Assembly: GCA_964599695.1 (NCBI GenBank)
Contig: CAZRGP010000005.1
Location: 1 to 64,000 of the forward strand
DNA: 64,000 nucleotides
From: RUG11783 sp964599695
GTDB taxonomy: Bacteria; Bacillota; Clostridia; Oscillospirales; Ruminococcaceae
Reading direction: 5' to 3'
Part shown: positions 51,658 through 61,020 of the stretch, in pieces
How positions within the stretch are numbered: position 1 is the first letter of the stretch
How the letters are laid out: each line of letters starts with the position of its first letter
Program-made: the position numbers and the translations under genes
Notes under the pieces: generated by a model
Told to the model about the DNA's origin: nothing
What the model saw: the letters and a program-made list of their open reading frames with translations, nothing else
Database searches by the model: none

Positions 51658-53069
51658 CCGACCGATATGAATCTCCCCTGTCCGCTCGCTACGCATCGGA
51701 AGAGATGGTTCGCCTTTTCTCCGCGGACAACCGCTATCAGACATGGCGGAAACTGTGGGTCGAGCTGGCAAAGGTGGAGAAAGAGCTCGGTCTCCCCATC
51801 ACTGCCGGGCAGATCGCGGAGATGGAGAGCCATATCCGGGATATAGACTATGACATCGTGCGCTCCCGTGAAAAGGAAGTGAAACACGACGTCATGGCGC
51901 ATATCTACGCTTTCGGCAAAGCGGCACCCTCCGCTTCAGGGATCATTCACCTCGGTGCGACCAGCTGCTATGTGACCGATAATACCGATCTCATACTTTA
52001 CAGGCAGGCCCTTCAGTTCATCCGGGCTCAGATCTGCTCGCTCCTGTCATCCCTCGCTGAATTTGCCGGGCGGTACAGCGGGCTGCCGACCGTGGGATAC
52101 ACACACTATCAGCCTGCCCAGCTCGTCACGGTAGGAAAAAGAGCGACCCTCTGGATGCAGGATCTTCTCCTGGATCTCCGCACCCTGGACTCCGTCCTTG
52201 GGGAGCTCCTTTTTCTCGGGTGCAGAGGCGCCACCGGAACGGAAGCAAGTTTCATGGAACTGTTCGAGGGCGATTCGGAAAAAGTCGACGCCCTGAACGG
52301 CATGCTTGCTTCCTCTTTTGGTTTTCCCGGGATCTTTCCCGTCTGCGGGCAGACCTATCCCCGGAAGGTCGACAGCCTGATCCTGAACGCGCTGTCCGGC
52401 ATCGCTCAGAGCTGCAGCCGCTTCGCCACGGATATCCGTCTTCTGCAGCACGATCATCAGATCGAAGAACCGTTCGGATCCCTTCAGGTCGGTTCCTCCG
52501 CAATGGCGTACAAACAAAACCCTGTCCGCTGCGAACGGATCTGCTCCCTCTCCCGGTATCTGATGGTCACTTCGATGAACGGAGCGCTTACCGCTTCTTC
52601 CCAGTGGTTCGAGAGGACGCTGGATGACTCCGCCAACCGCCGCATCGCGTTGCCGGAAGCTTTCCTCTGCGCGGACGCGGTCCTCCGCCTTGCCGTGAAT
52701 GTGACGCAGGGCCTTCGTGTCAATGAACCCGTCATCCGAAAGGCGGTAGACCGGCAGGTGTTTTTTGCCGCGACCGAAAACCTTCTGATGAAGAGCGTCA
52801 AGAAGGGAGGAGACCGCCAGCAGCTTCACGAAGCCATCCGCAGGATCACCGTGCAGATCGAAGAAGAGATCAAGAGCGGAGGTGACCCGGACCCCTGCGC
52901 GGTCCTCATCGTGTCCGGCTGCCTTCCCTTATCCGAAGAGGAGATCCGCGAAAGCATGGACGCCGCGCGATACACAGGGCGATGTGAAGAACAGGTAAAA
53001 ACTTTCCTCAGAACGGTGCTTCCCCTTTTCTCTCAGGAGAGAAAGGAGTTCAGCCCGATCGAGATATGA
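51654..53069 (+). CDS. purB: Adenylosuccinate lyase
   Basis: The 471-residue enzyme of the fumarase/aspartase superfamily splits adenylosuccinate to AMP and fumarate, and SAICAR to AICAR. It shows REKEVKHDVMAHIYAFG, HLGATSCYVTDN, the catalytic His in GYTHYQPAQ and the signature GSSAMAYKQNPVRCE (near residue 282). It is coupled to nadE (ATGA) and to guaA. With purA it completes the AMP branch inside this operon. Confidence 0.96.
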   Translation: MTDRYESPLSARYASEEMVRLFSADNRYQTWRKLWVELAKVEKELGLPITAGQIAEMESHIRDIDYDIVRSREKEVKHDVMAHIYAFGKAAPSASGIIHLGATSCYVTDNTDLILYRQALQFIRAQICSLLSSLAEFAGRYSGLPTVGYTHYQPAQLVTVGKRATLWMQDLLLDLRTLDSVLGELLFLGCRGATGTEASFMELFEGDSEKVDALNGMLASSFGFPGIFPVCGQTYPRKVDSLILNALSGIAQSCSRFATDIRLLQHDHQIEEPFGSLQVGSSAMAYKQNPVRCERICSLSRYLMVTSMNGALTASSQWFERTLDDSANRRIALPEAFLCADAVLRLAVNVTQGLRVNEPVIRKAVDRQVFFAATENLLMKSVKKGGDRQQLHEAIRRITVQIEEEIKSGGDPDPCAVLIVSGCLPLSEEEIRESMDAARYTGRCEEQVKTFLRTVLPLFSQERKEFSPIEI

Positions 53070-53083
53070 ACAAAGGAGCGGAA

Positions 53084-54616
53084 ATGGATAGGATCCTGAT
53101 CATGGATTTTGGCGGACAATACAGCCAGCTCATCGCGCGGAGAGTGCGGGAGCTCCATGTGTTCTCCGAAGTGATCGCGTTTGACCGGATCACCGAGAGC
53201 GAAATAAAGGAAAGAGGCTACCGGGGCATCATCCTGACAGGCGGGCCGAACAGTGTGAACGACCCCGCCTCCCCGAAGTGCGGTCCCTTTATCCTGGACA
53301 TGGACGTCCCCCTTCTCGGCATCTGCTACGGCGCACAGCTGATCGCGAAGCTGGCGGGAGGCAGCGTCGCCCATGCCGGCATGAACAGCGAGTACGGAAA
53401 GACCGAAATCCATACGGATAGCCACCCTCTCTTCTCCGGCGTACCTGCAAAAACGGTGTGCTGGATGAGCCACACCGATCAGGTGAGCGCTCTCCCGGAA
53501 GGATTCCATGTTATTGCACGTACCGCTTCCTGCCCTGTCGCCGCCTACGGGAGCGACGAAAGAAAGATCTACGGACTTCAGTTCCATCCGGAAGTCTCCC
53601 ACACCGCGTACGGAATGAACATCCTTCACAACTTTCTGTTCAGGATATGCGGGTGTTCTCCGCTGTGGGTAATGGATGAATTCATCCGTTCATCCGTCAG
53701 CAGATACAAGGAGGAGCTGCGGGGAAAAAGGGTGCTTCTCGCCCTCTCCGGAGGTGTGGATTCATCCGTAGCGGCCGTACTGCTGCAGAAAGCGATCGGC
53801 AGGGATCTTACCTGCGTTTTTGTGGACCACGGCCTCCTTCGGAAAAACGAGCCCGAGCGGATCCGCTCCTATTTTGAACAAAACCTTGGCCTCCATGTTG
53901 TTTTTGTCGATGCCCGGGACCGCTTTCTCGCACGCCTGAAAGGCATTACCGATCCGGAGCAGAAACGCAGGATCATCGGAGAGGAATTTGTCCGTGTCTT
54001 CGAAGAGGAAGCGGATAAGCTGGGAGAATTCGACTCGCTCGCCCAGGGCACGATCTATCCGGACGTCATTGAGAGCGGAAAGGGGATCGCCTCCGTGATC
54101 AAGAGCCACCACAATGTGGGCGGCCTGCCTGATAATATCCGCTTTTCCTCCGTCACCGAACCGCTCCGCGACCTCTTCAAGGACGAAGTGCGGGAAGTGG
54201 GAAGATCGCTCCGCCTGCCCGATGAGATCATCTCCAGACAGCCTTTCCCCGGTCCGGGGCTCGCTGTCCGGATTCTCGGAGAGGTCACACAGGAAAAACT
54301 GGACCTCCTGCGCGACGCCGACGCCGTTTTTTGCGAGGAAGTGGAAAGACTTCCCTCCTCTCAGCGCCCTTCCCAGTATTTCGCGGTCCTGACGGAATCG
54401 CGCAGCGTAGGTGTAAAAGGAGACGCCCGGGTATACGGCGGTACGATCGTCCTCAGAGCCGTTCTTACCGATGACTTTATGACCGCGGACTGGTCGAAAC
54501 TGCCCTTTGACCTCCTGGACAGGGTATCGGGACGGATCACAGGAGAGATCTCCGGGATCACACGGGTCGTGTATGACATCACGTCCAAACCGCCGGCTAC
54601 CGTGGAATGGGAATAA
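53084..54616 (+). CDS. guaA: GMP synthase (glutamine-hydrolysing)
   Basis: The 510-residue enzyme aminates XMP to GMP. The class I glutaminase domain has Cys81 in GICYGAQL and His-Glu in QFHPEVSH. The ATP pyrophosphatase has LSGGVDSSVAAVL (near 218), and the C-terminal dimerisation domain ends KPPATVEWE as usual. AAAGGAG six bases before ATG 53084 supports this start over ATG 53066, which overlaps purB. It is 24 bases ahead of glmS. Confidence 0.97.
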   Translation: MDRILIMDFGGQYSQLIARRVRELHVFSEVIAFDRITESEIKERGYRGIILTGGPNSVNDPASPKCGPFILDMDVPLLGICYGAQLIAKLAGGSVAHAGMNSEYGKTEIHTDSHPLFSGVPAKTVCWMSHTDQVSALPEGFHVIARTASCPVAAYGSDERKIYGLQFHPEVSHTAYGMNILHNFLFRICGCSPLWVMDEFIRSSVSRYKEELRGKRVLLALSGGVDSSVAAVLLQKAIGRDLTCVFVDHGLLRKNEPERIRSYFEQNLGLHVVFVDARDRFLARLKGITDPEQKRRIIGEEFVRVFEEEADKLGEFDSLAQGTIYPDVIESGKGIASVIKSHHNVGGLPDNIRFSSVTEPLRDLFKDEVREVGRSLRLPDEIISRQPFPGPGLAVRILGEVTQEKLDLLRDADAVFCEEVERLPSSQRPSQYFAVLTESRSVGVKGDARVYGGTIVLRAVLTDDFMTADWSKLPFDLLDRVSGRITGEISGITRVVYDITSKPPATVEWE

Positions 54617-54640
54617 GTATATGCAAGGAGGATAGCGCAG

Positions 54641-56466
54641 ATGTGCGGTATCGTTGGATTTACAGGGAAACAGCAGGCAGCCCCTTTTCTTCTGGAGAGC
54701 CTGAAAAAACTGGAATACCGCGGCTATGATTCCGCGGGCATCGCGGTGATCGATAACGGGACGATCCTTGTCAGAAAGACTTCCGGCAAGATCGAGAACC
54801 TCGTTGAAGCCACCGAAGGCGGCAGGTCCTGCCCCGGCGTGACCGGGATCGGACATACCCGTTGGGCGACCCACGGCGCGCCTACCGAGACGAACGCGCA
54901 CCCCCATGTAAGCAACAACGGGAAATTTGCCGTCGTTCACAACGGGATCATCGAAAACTATCTGGACCTGAAAAAACACTGATCGGGAGGGGTTACCGGT
55001 TTGACAGCGAAACGGACACCGAAGTGATCGTTCACCTTCTGGAGGACTGCGACACGGGAAACACCAGAACGGCGATCATGAAGGCCGCTTCCCAGCTCAG
55101 AGGCTCCTACGCCCTGGGTGTCATCAGCGCGGATGAACCGGGAACGGTCTACGCGCTTCGAGACGGAAGCCCCCTCATCCTCGGCATCGGAACCGAGGAA
55201 AACTATTTCGCTTCCGACGTCACCGCCCTCGTCGCGCACACCAAGAACGTGATCTACCTTGACGACGGAGAACTCGCCGCGATCGCGCCGGGGAAGATCG
55301 AGATCTTCGACGCGGCTGGGACGCCCCTGCACAAGAAAAGCACCCGCGTGACGTGGGACATACAGGCAGCGGAAAAGGGCGGTTATGATCACTTCATGCT
55401 CAAGGAGATCATGGAACAGCCGCGGGCGGTCAAGGCAGCGCTGGCGCCCCGTTTAAAAAAAGGGAACATCCGGATGGACGAGATCGATCTTCCGGTCCCC
55501 TATCTTCAGGGAATAACACGCATCATCATCACCGCGTGCGGTTCCGCCTTTTACGCGGGATGCGCGGCAAGATCCGCCTTTGAGTCTCTGTGCAGGATCC
55601 CTGTGGATACGGAACTTGCCAGCGAACTCCGCTACAAGGATCCGATCGTGGATGAAAACACCCTCGTCATCGCCGTTTCCCAGTCCGGTGAGACGGCCGA
55701 TACGATCGCCGCGGTAAAGGAGTGTAAAAGCCTCGGTGCGCGGGTCCTTGGCATCGTCAATGTGGTGGGAAGTTCCATAGCGAAACTTGCCGATTCGGTG
55801 CTGTACACCTATGCCGGACCGGAGATCGCTGTGGCAACAACAAAAGGATACACGACACAGGTCGCTGTCCTGACCCTCTTCGCGCTGTATCTCGCGCATG
55901 TGCGCTCGTCACTGACGGAAAAGGAGTACCGGAACGGGATCGAACAGTTGAACCTTCTTCCGCGCAGGATCCAGGAAACCATCGACCTGAACCACGGAAT
56001 AGCTGCTCTCGCGAGAAAGATCTGCTTCTCCCGGTCTGTCTTCTATATAGGGCGAGGAACGGATCACGCTGTCGCACTGGAAGGTGCGCTGAAGCTCAAG
56101 GAGATCTCCTATATACACGCGGAGGCATACCCCGCGGGGGAACTCAAGCATGGGACCATCGCCCTGATCGAAGACCTCACGCCGGTCGTTGCGGTGTGCT
56201 GCTGCGATGCCATCGCTGACAAGACGGCAAACAACATCATCGAAGTCAAGGCGCGCGGCGCCAAGGTCCTGGCGATCGCTCCCGTGGGAGACAAAAAGAC
56301 CGCGTCGCTCGCGGACGATATCATCTACGTGCCCCGGACGGATCCGCTGTACGCTGCCGCCGTGCAGGTCATACCTCTGCAGCTTCTCGCCTATTATGCC
56401 GCCCGTGAAAACGGATGTGATATCGACAAACCGAAAAACCTGGCGAAATCCGTCACTGTAGAATGA
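54641..56466 (+). pseudogene. glmS: Glucosamine-6-phosphate synthase with a -1 frameshift in an A6 run
   Basis: The protein starts MCGIVGFTG with the catalytic Cys at position 2 and HTRWATHGAP downstream, then stops at TGA 54980-54982. The frame one base back continues without gap (LIGRGYRFDSETDTEVI) through both SIS isomerase domains to the normal end KNLAKSVTVE. The switch lies at CTG-AAA-AAA-CAC (54968-54979). One extra A gives a standard 608-residue enzyme. Causes could be a base-call error, a real mutation, transcriptional slippage or a -1 ribosomal frameshift on Lys codons. An essential step of amino-sugar synthesis is affected unless another copy exists. Confidence 0.9.
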
Positions 56467-56477
56467 AAGGAAAGAAA

Positions 56478-57851
56478 ATGGAAAAACTTCCCCGGTACAT
56501 CCCCATTGATTATTCGAAATACGCTCCGGATATCCCAGAAGAAGAACTGGAGACCTATTACGGCCTTCCTTCCAGGGTGGAATTCTGCAAGGAATGCGTG
56601 ATGAGCAACCAGAAGCCCAACAGCTGTTATGAATTCGAACACACCATAAACAGCAAAAAAAAGACGATGGCCATCCAGGAGGACGGCGTCTGCGACGCCT
56701 GTCACGCCTGCCACAACAAGGAAAACGGGCACATCGACTGGGAGAAGCGGGAACAGGAGCTCCGCGAGCTCTGTGACCAGTACCGTAGGACCGACGGCAG
56801 CTACGACTGCCTGGTACCGGGTTCCGGCGGCAAGGACAGCTTCTACGCCTCCTATCTGCTGCGCTACAAATACGGGATGCATCCCCTCACCGTCACCTGG
56901 GCCCCGCACATGTACACACCGTGGGGCTGGGACAATATGCAGGCCTGGATCCATTCCGGGTTCGACAACTATCTGTGCACGCCCAACGGAAGGACACACC
57001 GGCTCCTTACCAGACTCGCTACCGAGACGCTGTTCCATCCTTTCCAGCCCTTCATTCTGGGACAGAAGCAGCTCGCTCCGAAGATAGCTGCCAAGTTCGG
57101 GATCCCCCTCGTCTTCTACGGGGAAAACGAAGCGGAATTCGGCAATCCCATCGCGGACAATGAATCCGCCCTGCGGGATGAGCACTTTTTCGCGGTAAAT
57201 GATTACGACCACATCTACCTGGGAGGAGTCAGTCTCCGTAGCCTCGAGGAAGACTACGGCATCGATAAGGCGGATCTGGCGATCTACCTTCCCGGTGAAA
57301 CCTCGAACCTGGAAAAGAATCACGTCCAGGTCAGATACCTCGGCTACTATGAGAAATGGCATCCCCAGGGAGCTTACTACTTCAGCGTCGAGCACGGCGG
57401 ATTCCGCCCCGCGCCGGAGCGCACGCAGGGGACCTATTCCAAATACAATTCCATCGACGACAAGATCGATGACTTCTTCTACTACACCACCTATATCAAA
57501 TACGGGATCGGCCGCACCACCTATGATGCCGCCCAGGAGATCCGCAACGGCGAGATCGATCTGGAAGAAGCGAAGGCACTGTGCAAGAAATTCGACGGCG
57601 AGTATCCGGACCGTTTCGAAAAGGAGATCATGGAGTATCTTTCCATACGCCCGGAGGAATTTCCGGTCGCGTCCGCCTGTTTTGAGCAGCCCGTCATGGA
57701 CAGGGAATACTTCATGCACCTGGCGGACAGATTCCGCAGTCCCCATCTGTGGAAATATGAGGACGGCATGTGGAAGCTGCGCCATACCCCCTATGAAGGG
57801 GACAGCGAAGTGCTTTGGGGTGATCCGTCAGGGACCCACCGGGAACTGTAA
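56478..57851 (+). CDS. WbpG-type N-acetyl sugar amidotransferase
   Basis: The 457-residue protein matches the WbpG/PseA-like amidotransferase family. An N-terminal cysteine cluster (FCKECVMS, then GVCDACHACHN, residues about 38-80) probably binds zinc. The PP-loop VPGSGGKDSFYASYLL (near 113-128) adenylates the substrate carbonyl. Such enzymes accept ammonia from HisH/HisF-like partners to make acetamidino sugars. Both partners follow here. AAAGGAAAG lies before ATG 56478; an earlier ATG overlaps the glmS stop. No sugar-nucleotide genes are nearby, so the acceptor is unclear. Confidence 0.85.
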   Translation: MEKLPRYIPIDYSKYAPDIPEEELETYYGLPSRVEFCKECVMSNQKPNSCYEFEHTINSKKKTMAIQEDGVCDACHACHNKENGHIDWEKREQELRELCDQYRRTDGSYDCLVPGSGGKDSFYASYLLRYKYGMHPLTVTWAPHMYTPWGWDNMQAWIHSGFDNYLCTPNGRTHRLLTRLATETLFHPFQPFILGQKQLAPKIAAKFGIPLVFYGENEAEFGNPIADNESALRDEHFFAVNDYDHIYLGGVSLRSLEEDYGIDKADLAIYLPGETSNLEKNHVQVRYLGYYEKWHPQGAYYFSVEHGGFRPAPERTQGTYSKYNSIDDKIDDFFYYTTYIKYGIGRTTYDAAQEIRNGEIDLEEAKALCKKFDGEYPDRFEKEIMEYLSIRPEEFPVASACFEQPVMDREYFMHLADRFRSPHLWKYEDGMWKLRHTPYEGDSEVLWGDPSGTHREL

Positions 57852-57864
57852 CAGGAGGAACACG

Positions 57865-58632
57865 ATGGCAAAAAAGATCCGGCTGATCGCCAGACTGGAT
57901 GTCAAGGACGAAAACCTGGTGAAGGGAATCCAACTGGAAGGGCTCCGGAAACTGGGCGATCCGAATGTCTACGCGAAGGAATATTACACTTCCGGGATAG
58001 ACGAGCTGCTTTATATCGACATCGTCGCCAGCCTGTACAACAGGAACAACCTGTCCCGTGTTGTTGAAAAAACGGTCCGGGAGATCTTTATCCCGGTCTG
58101 CGTCGGGGGAGGGATCCGGTCGCTGGAGGATGTGAGACATATCCTGGAATGCGGCGCGGATAAGGTCGCGGTCAACACCGCAGCGGTCAAACGTCCCGAA
58201 CTGATCCGGGAGATATCCGGGTCATTCGGAAGCCAATGCATGGTGCTCAGCATACAGGCCAAGCGGAACCCGCGCTTTCCCAGCGGATGGGAGGCATATT
58301 ACGACAACGGGCGCGCCCATTCCGGCAGGGACGCCGTCGAGTGGGCCGTTCTCGGGGAGTCCCTTGGCGCGGGTGAGATCCTTCTGACCAGCGTGGACCG
58401 GGAAGGACTGCAAAGAGGAATGGACACAGATCTGATCCGAGCAGTGAGCGGCTGTGTGGATATTCCGGTGATCGCCTGCGGCGGCGCCGGAAACCCCGAT
58501 CATATCACAGCCGCGGCTCAGGCAGGAGCGGCGGCAGTCGCGGCAGCCTCGATCTTTCATTACAGGAAGTACCCGATCCCTTCAGTCAGGGATTCCCTCA
58601 TCGCATCCGGTGTGGAGGTGAGAAGATCATGA
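57865..58632 (+). CDS. hisF: HisF-like cyclase subunit with Asp-to-Gln at the second catalytic site
   Basis: The 255-residue TIM barrel closely resembles HisF: the first catalytic Asp12 (ARLDVKDENLVKG), GIDELLYIDI, VGGGIRSLEDV, GADKVAVNTAAV and GEILLTSVDREG are kept. The second catalytic residue (Asp130 of Thermotoga HisF, in SIDAKR) is Gln131 here (LSIQAKRN). That residue is needed for cyclisation, so this subunit probably conducts ammonia from HisH rather than making imidazole glycerol phosphate. GGAGG precedes ATG 57865, and the end overlaps hisH. Confidence 0.88.
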   Translation: MAKKIRLIARLDVKDENLVKGIQLEGLRKLGDPNVYAKEYYTSGIDELLYIDIVASLYNRNNLSRVVEKTVREIFIPVCVGGGIRSLEDVRHILECGADKVAVNTAAVKRPELIREISGSFGSQCMVLSIQAKRNPRFPSGWEAYYDNGRAHSGRDAVEWAVLGESLGAGEILLTSVDREGLQRGMDTDLIRAVSGCVDIPVIACGGAGNPDHITAAAQAGAAAVAAASIFHYRKYPIPSVRDSLIASGVEVRRS

Positions 58633-59306
58633 TCATTTCGGTAATAGACTACGGGCTTTCCAATCTGAGAAGTGTCTGCAGTGCCATCTCCCATCTCGGC
58701 TCGGTGCCGGAACTGATCTCCTCTCCCGAAGACATCCGGAAAGCTGATGCGCTGATCCTTCCCGGGGTAGGCGCCTTCTCGGACGGGATGGAGGGGCTGC
58801 GCAAGAACGGTCTCGACCTCGCCGTCAGGGAAAAAGCCCTGTCCGGTACTCCGCTCCTGGGCATATGCCTGGGTATGCAGATGCTGTTTGACTCTTCAGA
58901 TGAGTTCGGGCTCCACCCCGGTCTCGGTCTGATCCCCGGAAAAGTGACGCGGATCCCCGGAACAGACTCCGACGGCGCGGTCCTTTCCTTGCCCCACATC
59001 AGCTGGGAACCTCTGAAGGTCCGTTCCCATGGATCCGGGGAACTTCCCTCCGCTCCGGACATTCTTGAAGGGATCGCCCCGGAGGAGGAATTCTATTTCA
59101 TCCATTCCTACTACGCGGTTCCGGAAAAAGAGATCTATACGGTGGCAGATGCAGAATACGGCGGTCACCCGCTTTGCGCGGTCGCCGCCAGAGATAACAT
59201 CATCGGGACGCAGTTCCATCCCGAGAAGTCCGGAGAAGCGGGCTTAAAGCTGCTGCGCAATTTCATCGCCTTCTGCGAAAACACAACGACCGGAGGAAGA
59301 TCATGA
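58629..59306 (+). CDS. hisH: HisH-like glutamine amidotransferase subunit
   Basis: The 225-residue class I glutaminase has Cys80 in GICLGMQMLF and His-Glu in FHPEKSGEAG; VIDYGLSNLRSV and LPGVGAFSDGM are HisH motifs. It releases ammonia from glutamine and passes it through the HisF barrel. It is coupled to hisF and pyrG by four-base ATGA overlaps. Because the HisF partner is altered and a WbpG-type gene precedes it, its ammonia probably serves that enzyme. Confidence 0.92.
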   Translation: MIISVIDYGLSNLRSVCSAISHLGSVPELISSPEDIRKADALILPGVGAFSDGMEGLRKNGLDLAVREKALSGTPLLGICLGMQMLFDSSDEFGLHPGLGLIPGKVTRIPGTDSDGAVLSLPHISWEPLKVRSHGSGELPSAPDILEGIAPEEEFYFIHSYYAVPEKEIYTVADAEYGGHPLCAVAARDNIIGTQFHPEKSGEAGLKLLRNFIAFCENTTTGGRS

Positions 59307-60910
59307 CAAAATACATTTTTGTGACCGGAGGCGTGGTCTCCGGGCTTGGAAAAGGAATCACCGCCGCGTCCCTCGGCAGGCTCCTCAAGCAGCGCGGTCT
59401 CAAGATCGCTGCCCAGAAACTGGATCCCTATATCAATGTGGACCCGGGAACGATGAGCCCCTATCAGCACGGTGAGGTGTACGTGACCGAAGACGGAGCT
59501 GAAACAGATCTTGATCTGGGGCATTACGAAAGGTTCATCGACGAGGATCTGAACCGGTATTCCAATCTGACCACAGGCAAGGTCTACTGGAACGTTCTCA
59601 ATAAGGAGCGCCGCGGAGAATACCTCGGATCCACCGTTCAGGTGATCCCGCATGTCACGGACGAGATCAAAAATTTTATCTATGACGTGGCTTCACATAC
59701 AGACGCGGATGTCGTTATCACCGAGATCGGGGGAACGATCGGGGACATCGAGAGCCAGCCGTTTATCGAAGCGGCCAGACAGGTCTCGCTGGAAGCAGGC
59801 AGGGAAAACAGTCTTTTCATCCATGTCACTCTCGTCCCTTACCTGAGCGGATCCGAAGAGCACAAGTCCAAACCTACCCAGCACTCCGTCAAGGAGCTTC
59901 AGGGGATGGGCATCCATCCGAACATCATCGTTCTGCGCTGTGACAGTCCCCTTGAGCCTTCCATTTTTGATAAGATCGCGCTGTTTTGCAACGTTCCGAG
60001 GGATTGCGTCATCGAGAACCGGACGCTGCCCCTGCTCTACGAAGCGCCGCTCATGCTGGAGGAGAGCCGTTTCTCCGACGTTGTCTGCCGGGAACTGTCT
60101 CTTCCCTCTTCTCACCCGGACCTCGGTGAATGGAAACGTATGGTAGCGCGCATGCGCGGATCCTCACGGCGTGTTTCCATCGCTCTCGTAGGAAAATATG
60201 TTCAGCTGCATGACGCCTACCTCTCGGTCGCCGAAGCGCTCAAACACGCTGGCTACGCCCAGGATGCCGATGTCTGCATCGGGTGGATCAACTCGGAGAC
60301 AATCACCGACGAAAACGCAAGCGACATCCTGAGCGGATACGACGGGATCATCGTCCCCGGAGGATTCGGCGGGAGAGGGATCGAGGGGATGATCTGTGCC
60401 GCTCGCTACGCCCGTGAAAACCGCATCCCCTACTTCGGGATCTGCCTGGGCATGCAGGTGGCAGTGATCGAGTTCGCCCGCCACGCAGCCGGACTGGTCG
60501 GAGCGAATTCCGGTGAATTTGATCCTGACAGCCCGCATAAAGTCATCGATTATATGCCCGGCCAGAGCGACGAAGTCGACAAGGGCGGCACCCTCCGGCT
60601 CGGAGCCTACCCATGCAGGATCGTGTCCGGTTCAAAAATGGAGGAATTCTACGGAACAGGGTTCATATCGGAGCGACACAGGCACCGCTATGAGTTCAAC
60701 AATGATTACAGGGATATCCTGTGCGGCAAGGGGATGACGCTCAGCGGGATCTCACCGGACGGAACGCTGATCGAGACGGTCGAGATCTCCTCCCTGTCGT
60801 TCTTCATTGGAGTCCAGTACCATCCCGAATTCAAGAGCCGTCCCAACAGGCCCCATCCCCTGTTCTATCATTTCATAAAACAGTCCCTGACCGGATCCGG
60901 GTCGAAATAG
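59303..60910 (+). CDS. pyrG: CTP synthase
   Basis: The 535-residue enzyme aminates UTP to CTP. The N-terminal synthetase domain begins TKYIFVTGGVVSGLGKGITAASLG and has KLDPYINVDPGTMSPYQHGEV; the C-terminal glutaminase has Cys in GICLGMQ and His-Glu in YHPEFKSRP. Length and order are standard. It is coupled to hisH and is the last gene of the operon, with a strong terminator 45 bases downstream. Confidence 0.98.
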   Translation: MTKYIFVTGGVVSGLGKGITAASLGRLLKQRGLKIAAQKLDPYINVDPGTMSPYQHGEVYVTEDGAETDLDLGHYERFIDEDLNRYSNLTTGKVYWNVLNKERRGEYLGSTVQVIPHVTDEIKNFIYDVASHTDADVVITEIGGTIGDIESQPFIEAARQVSLEAGRENSLFIHVTLVPYLSGSEEHKSKPTQHSVKELQGMGIHPNIIVLRCDSPLEPSIFDKIALFCNVPRDCVIENRTLPLLYEAPLMLEESRFSDVVCRELSLPSSHPDLGEWKRMVARMRGSSRRVSIALVGKYVQLHDAYLSVAEALKHAGYAQDADVCIGWINSETITDENASDILSGYDGIIVPGGFGGRGIEGMICAARYARENRIPYFGICLGMQVAVIEFARHAAGLVGANSGEFDPDSPHKVIDYMPGQSDEVDKGGTLRLGAYPCRIVSGSKMEEFYGTGFISERHRHRYEFNNDYRDILCGKGMTLSGISPDGTLIETVEISSLSFFIGVQYHPEFKSRPNRPHPLFYHFIKQSLTGSGSK

Positions 60911-60954
60911 CACAACTTCCCGGAGACGGTTGCGGAAACGACTCTCTCGTTTCT

Positions 60955-61003
60955 AAAAAACACCGACGGGCACAGGTCCAACCTGTGTCCGTCGGTGTTT
61001 TTT
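60955..61003. terminator. Strong bidirectional terminator after pyrG
   Basis: A 22-base stem (six As, then CACCGACGGGCACAGG, pairing with CCTGTGTCCGTCGGTG and six Ts) with a five-base loop ends the eleven-gene operon and the convergent tatD transcript. Confidence 0.95.
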
Positions 61004-61020
61004 CTGAATTCTTTAAACGA

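Noticed and set aside
54968..54982. A canonical X-XXY-YYZ slippery heptamer in glmS
   Set aside because: The A6C run is not in the required codon phase; only simple AAA-AAA slippage is possible, so programmed frameshifting is kept as a weak alternative.
56478..59306. Ordinary histidine biosynthesis fragment
   Set aside because: No other his genes are present, the HisF second catalytic Asp is Gln, and a WbpG-type gene precedes it.
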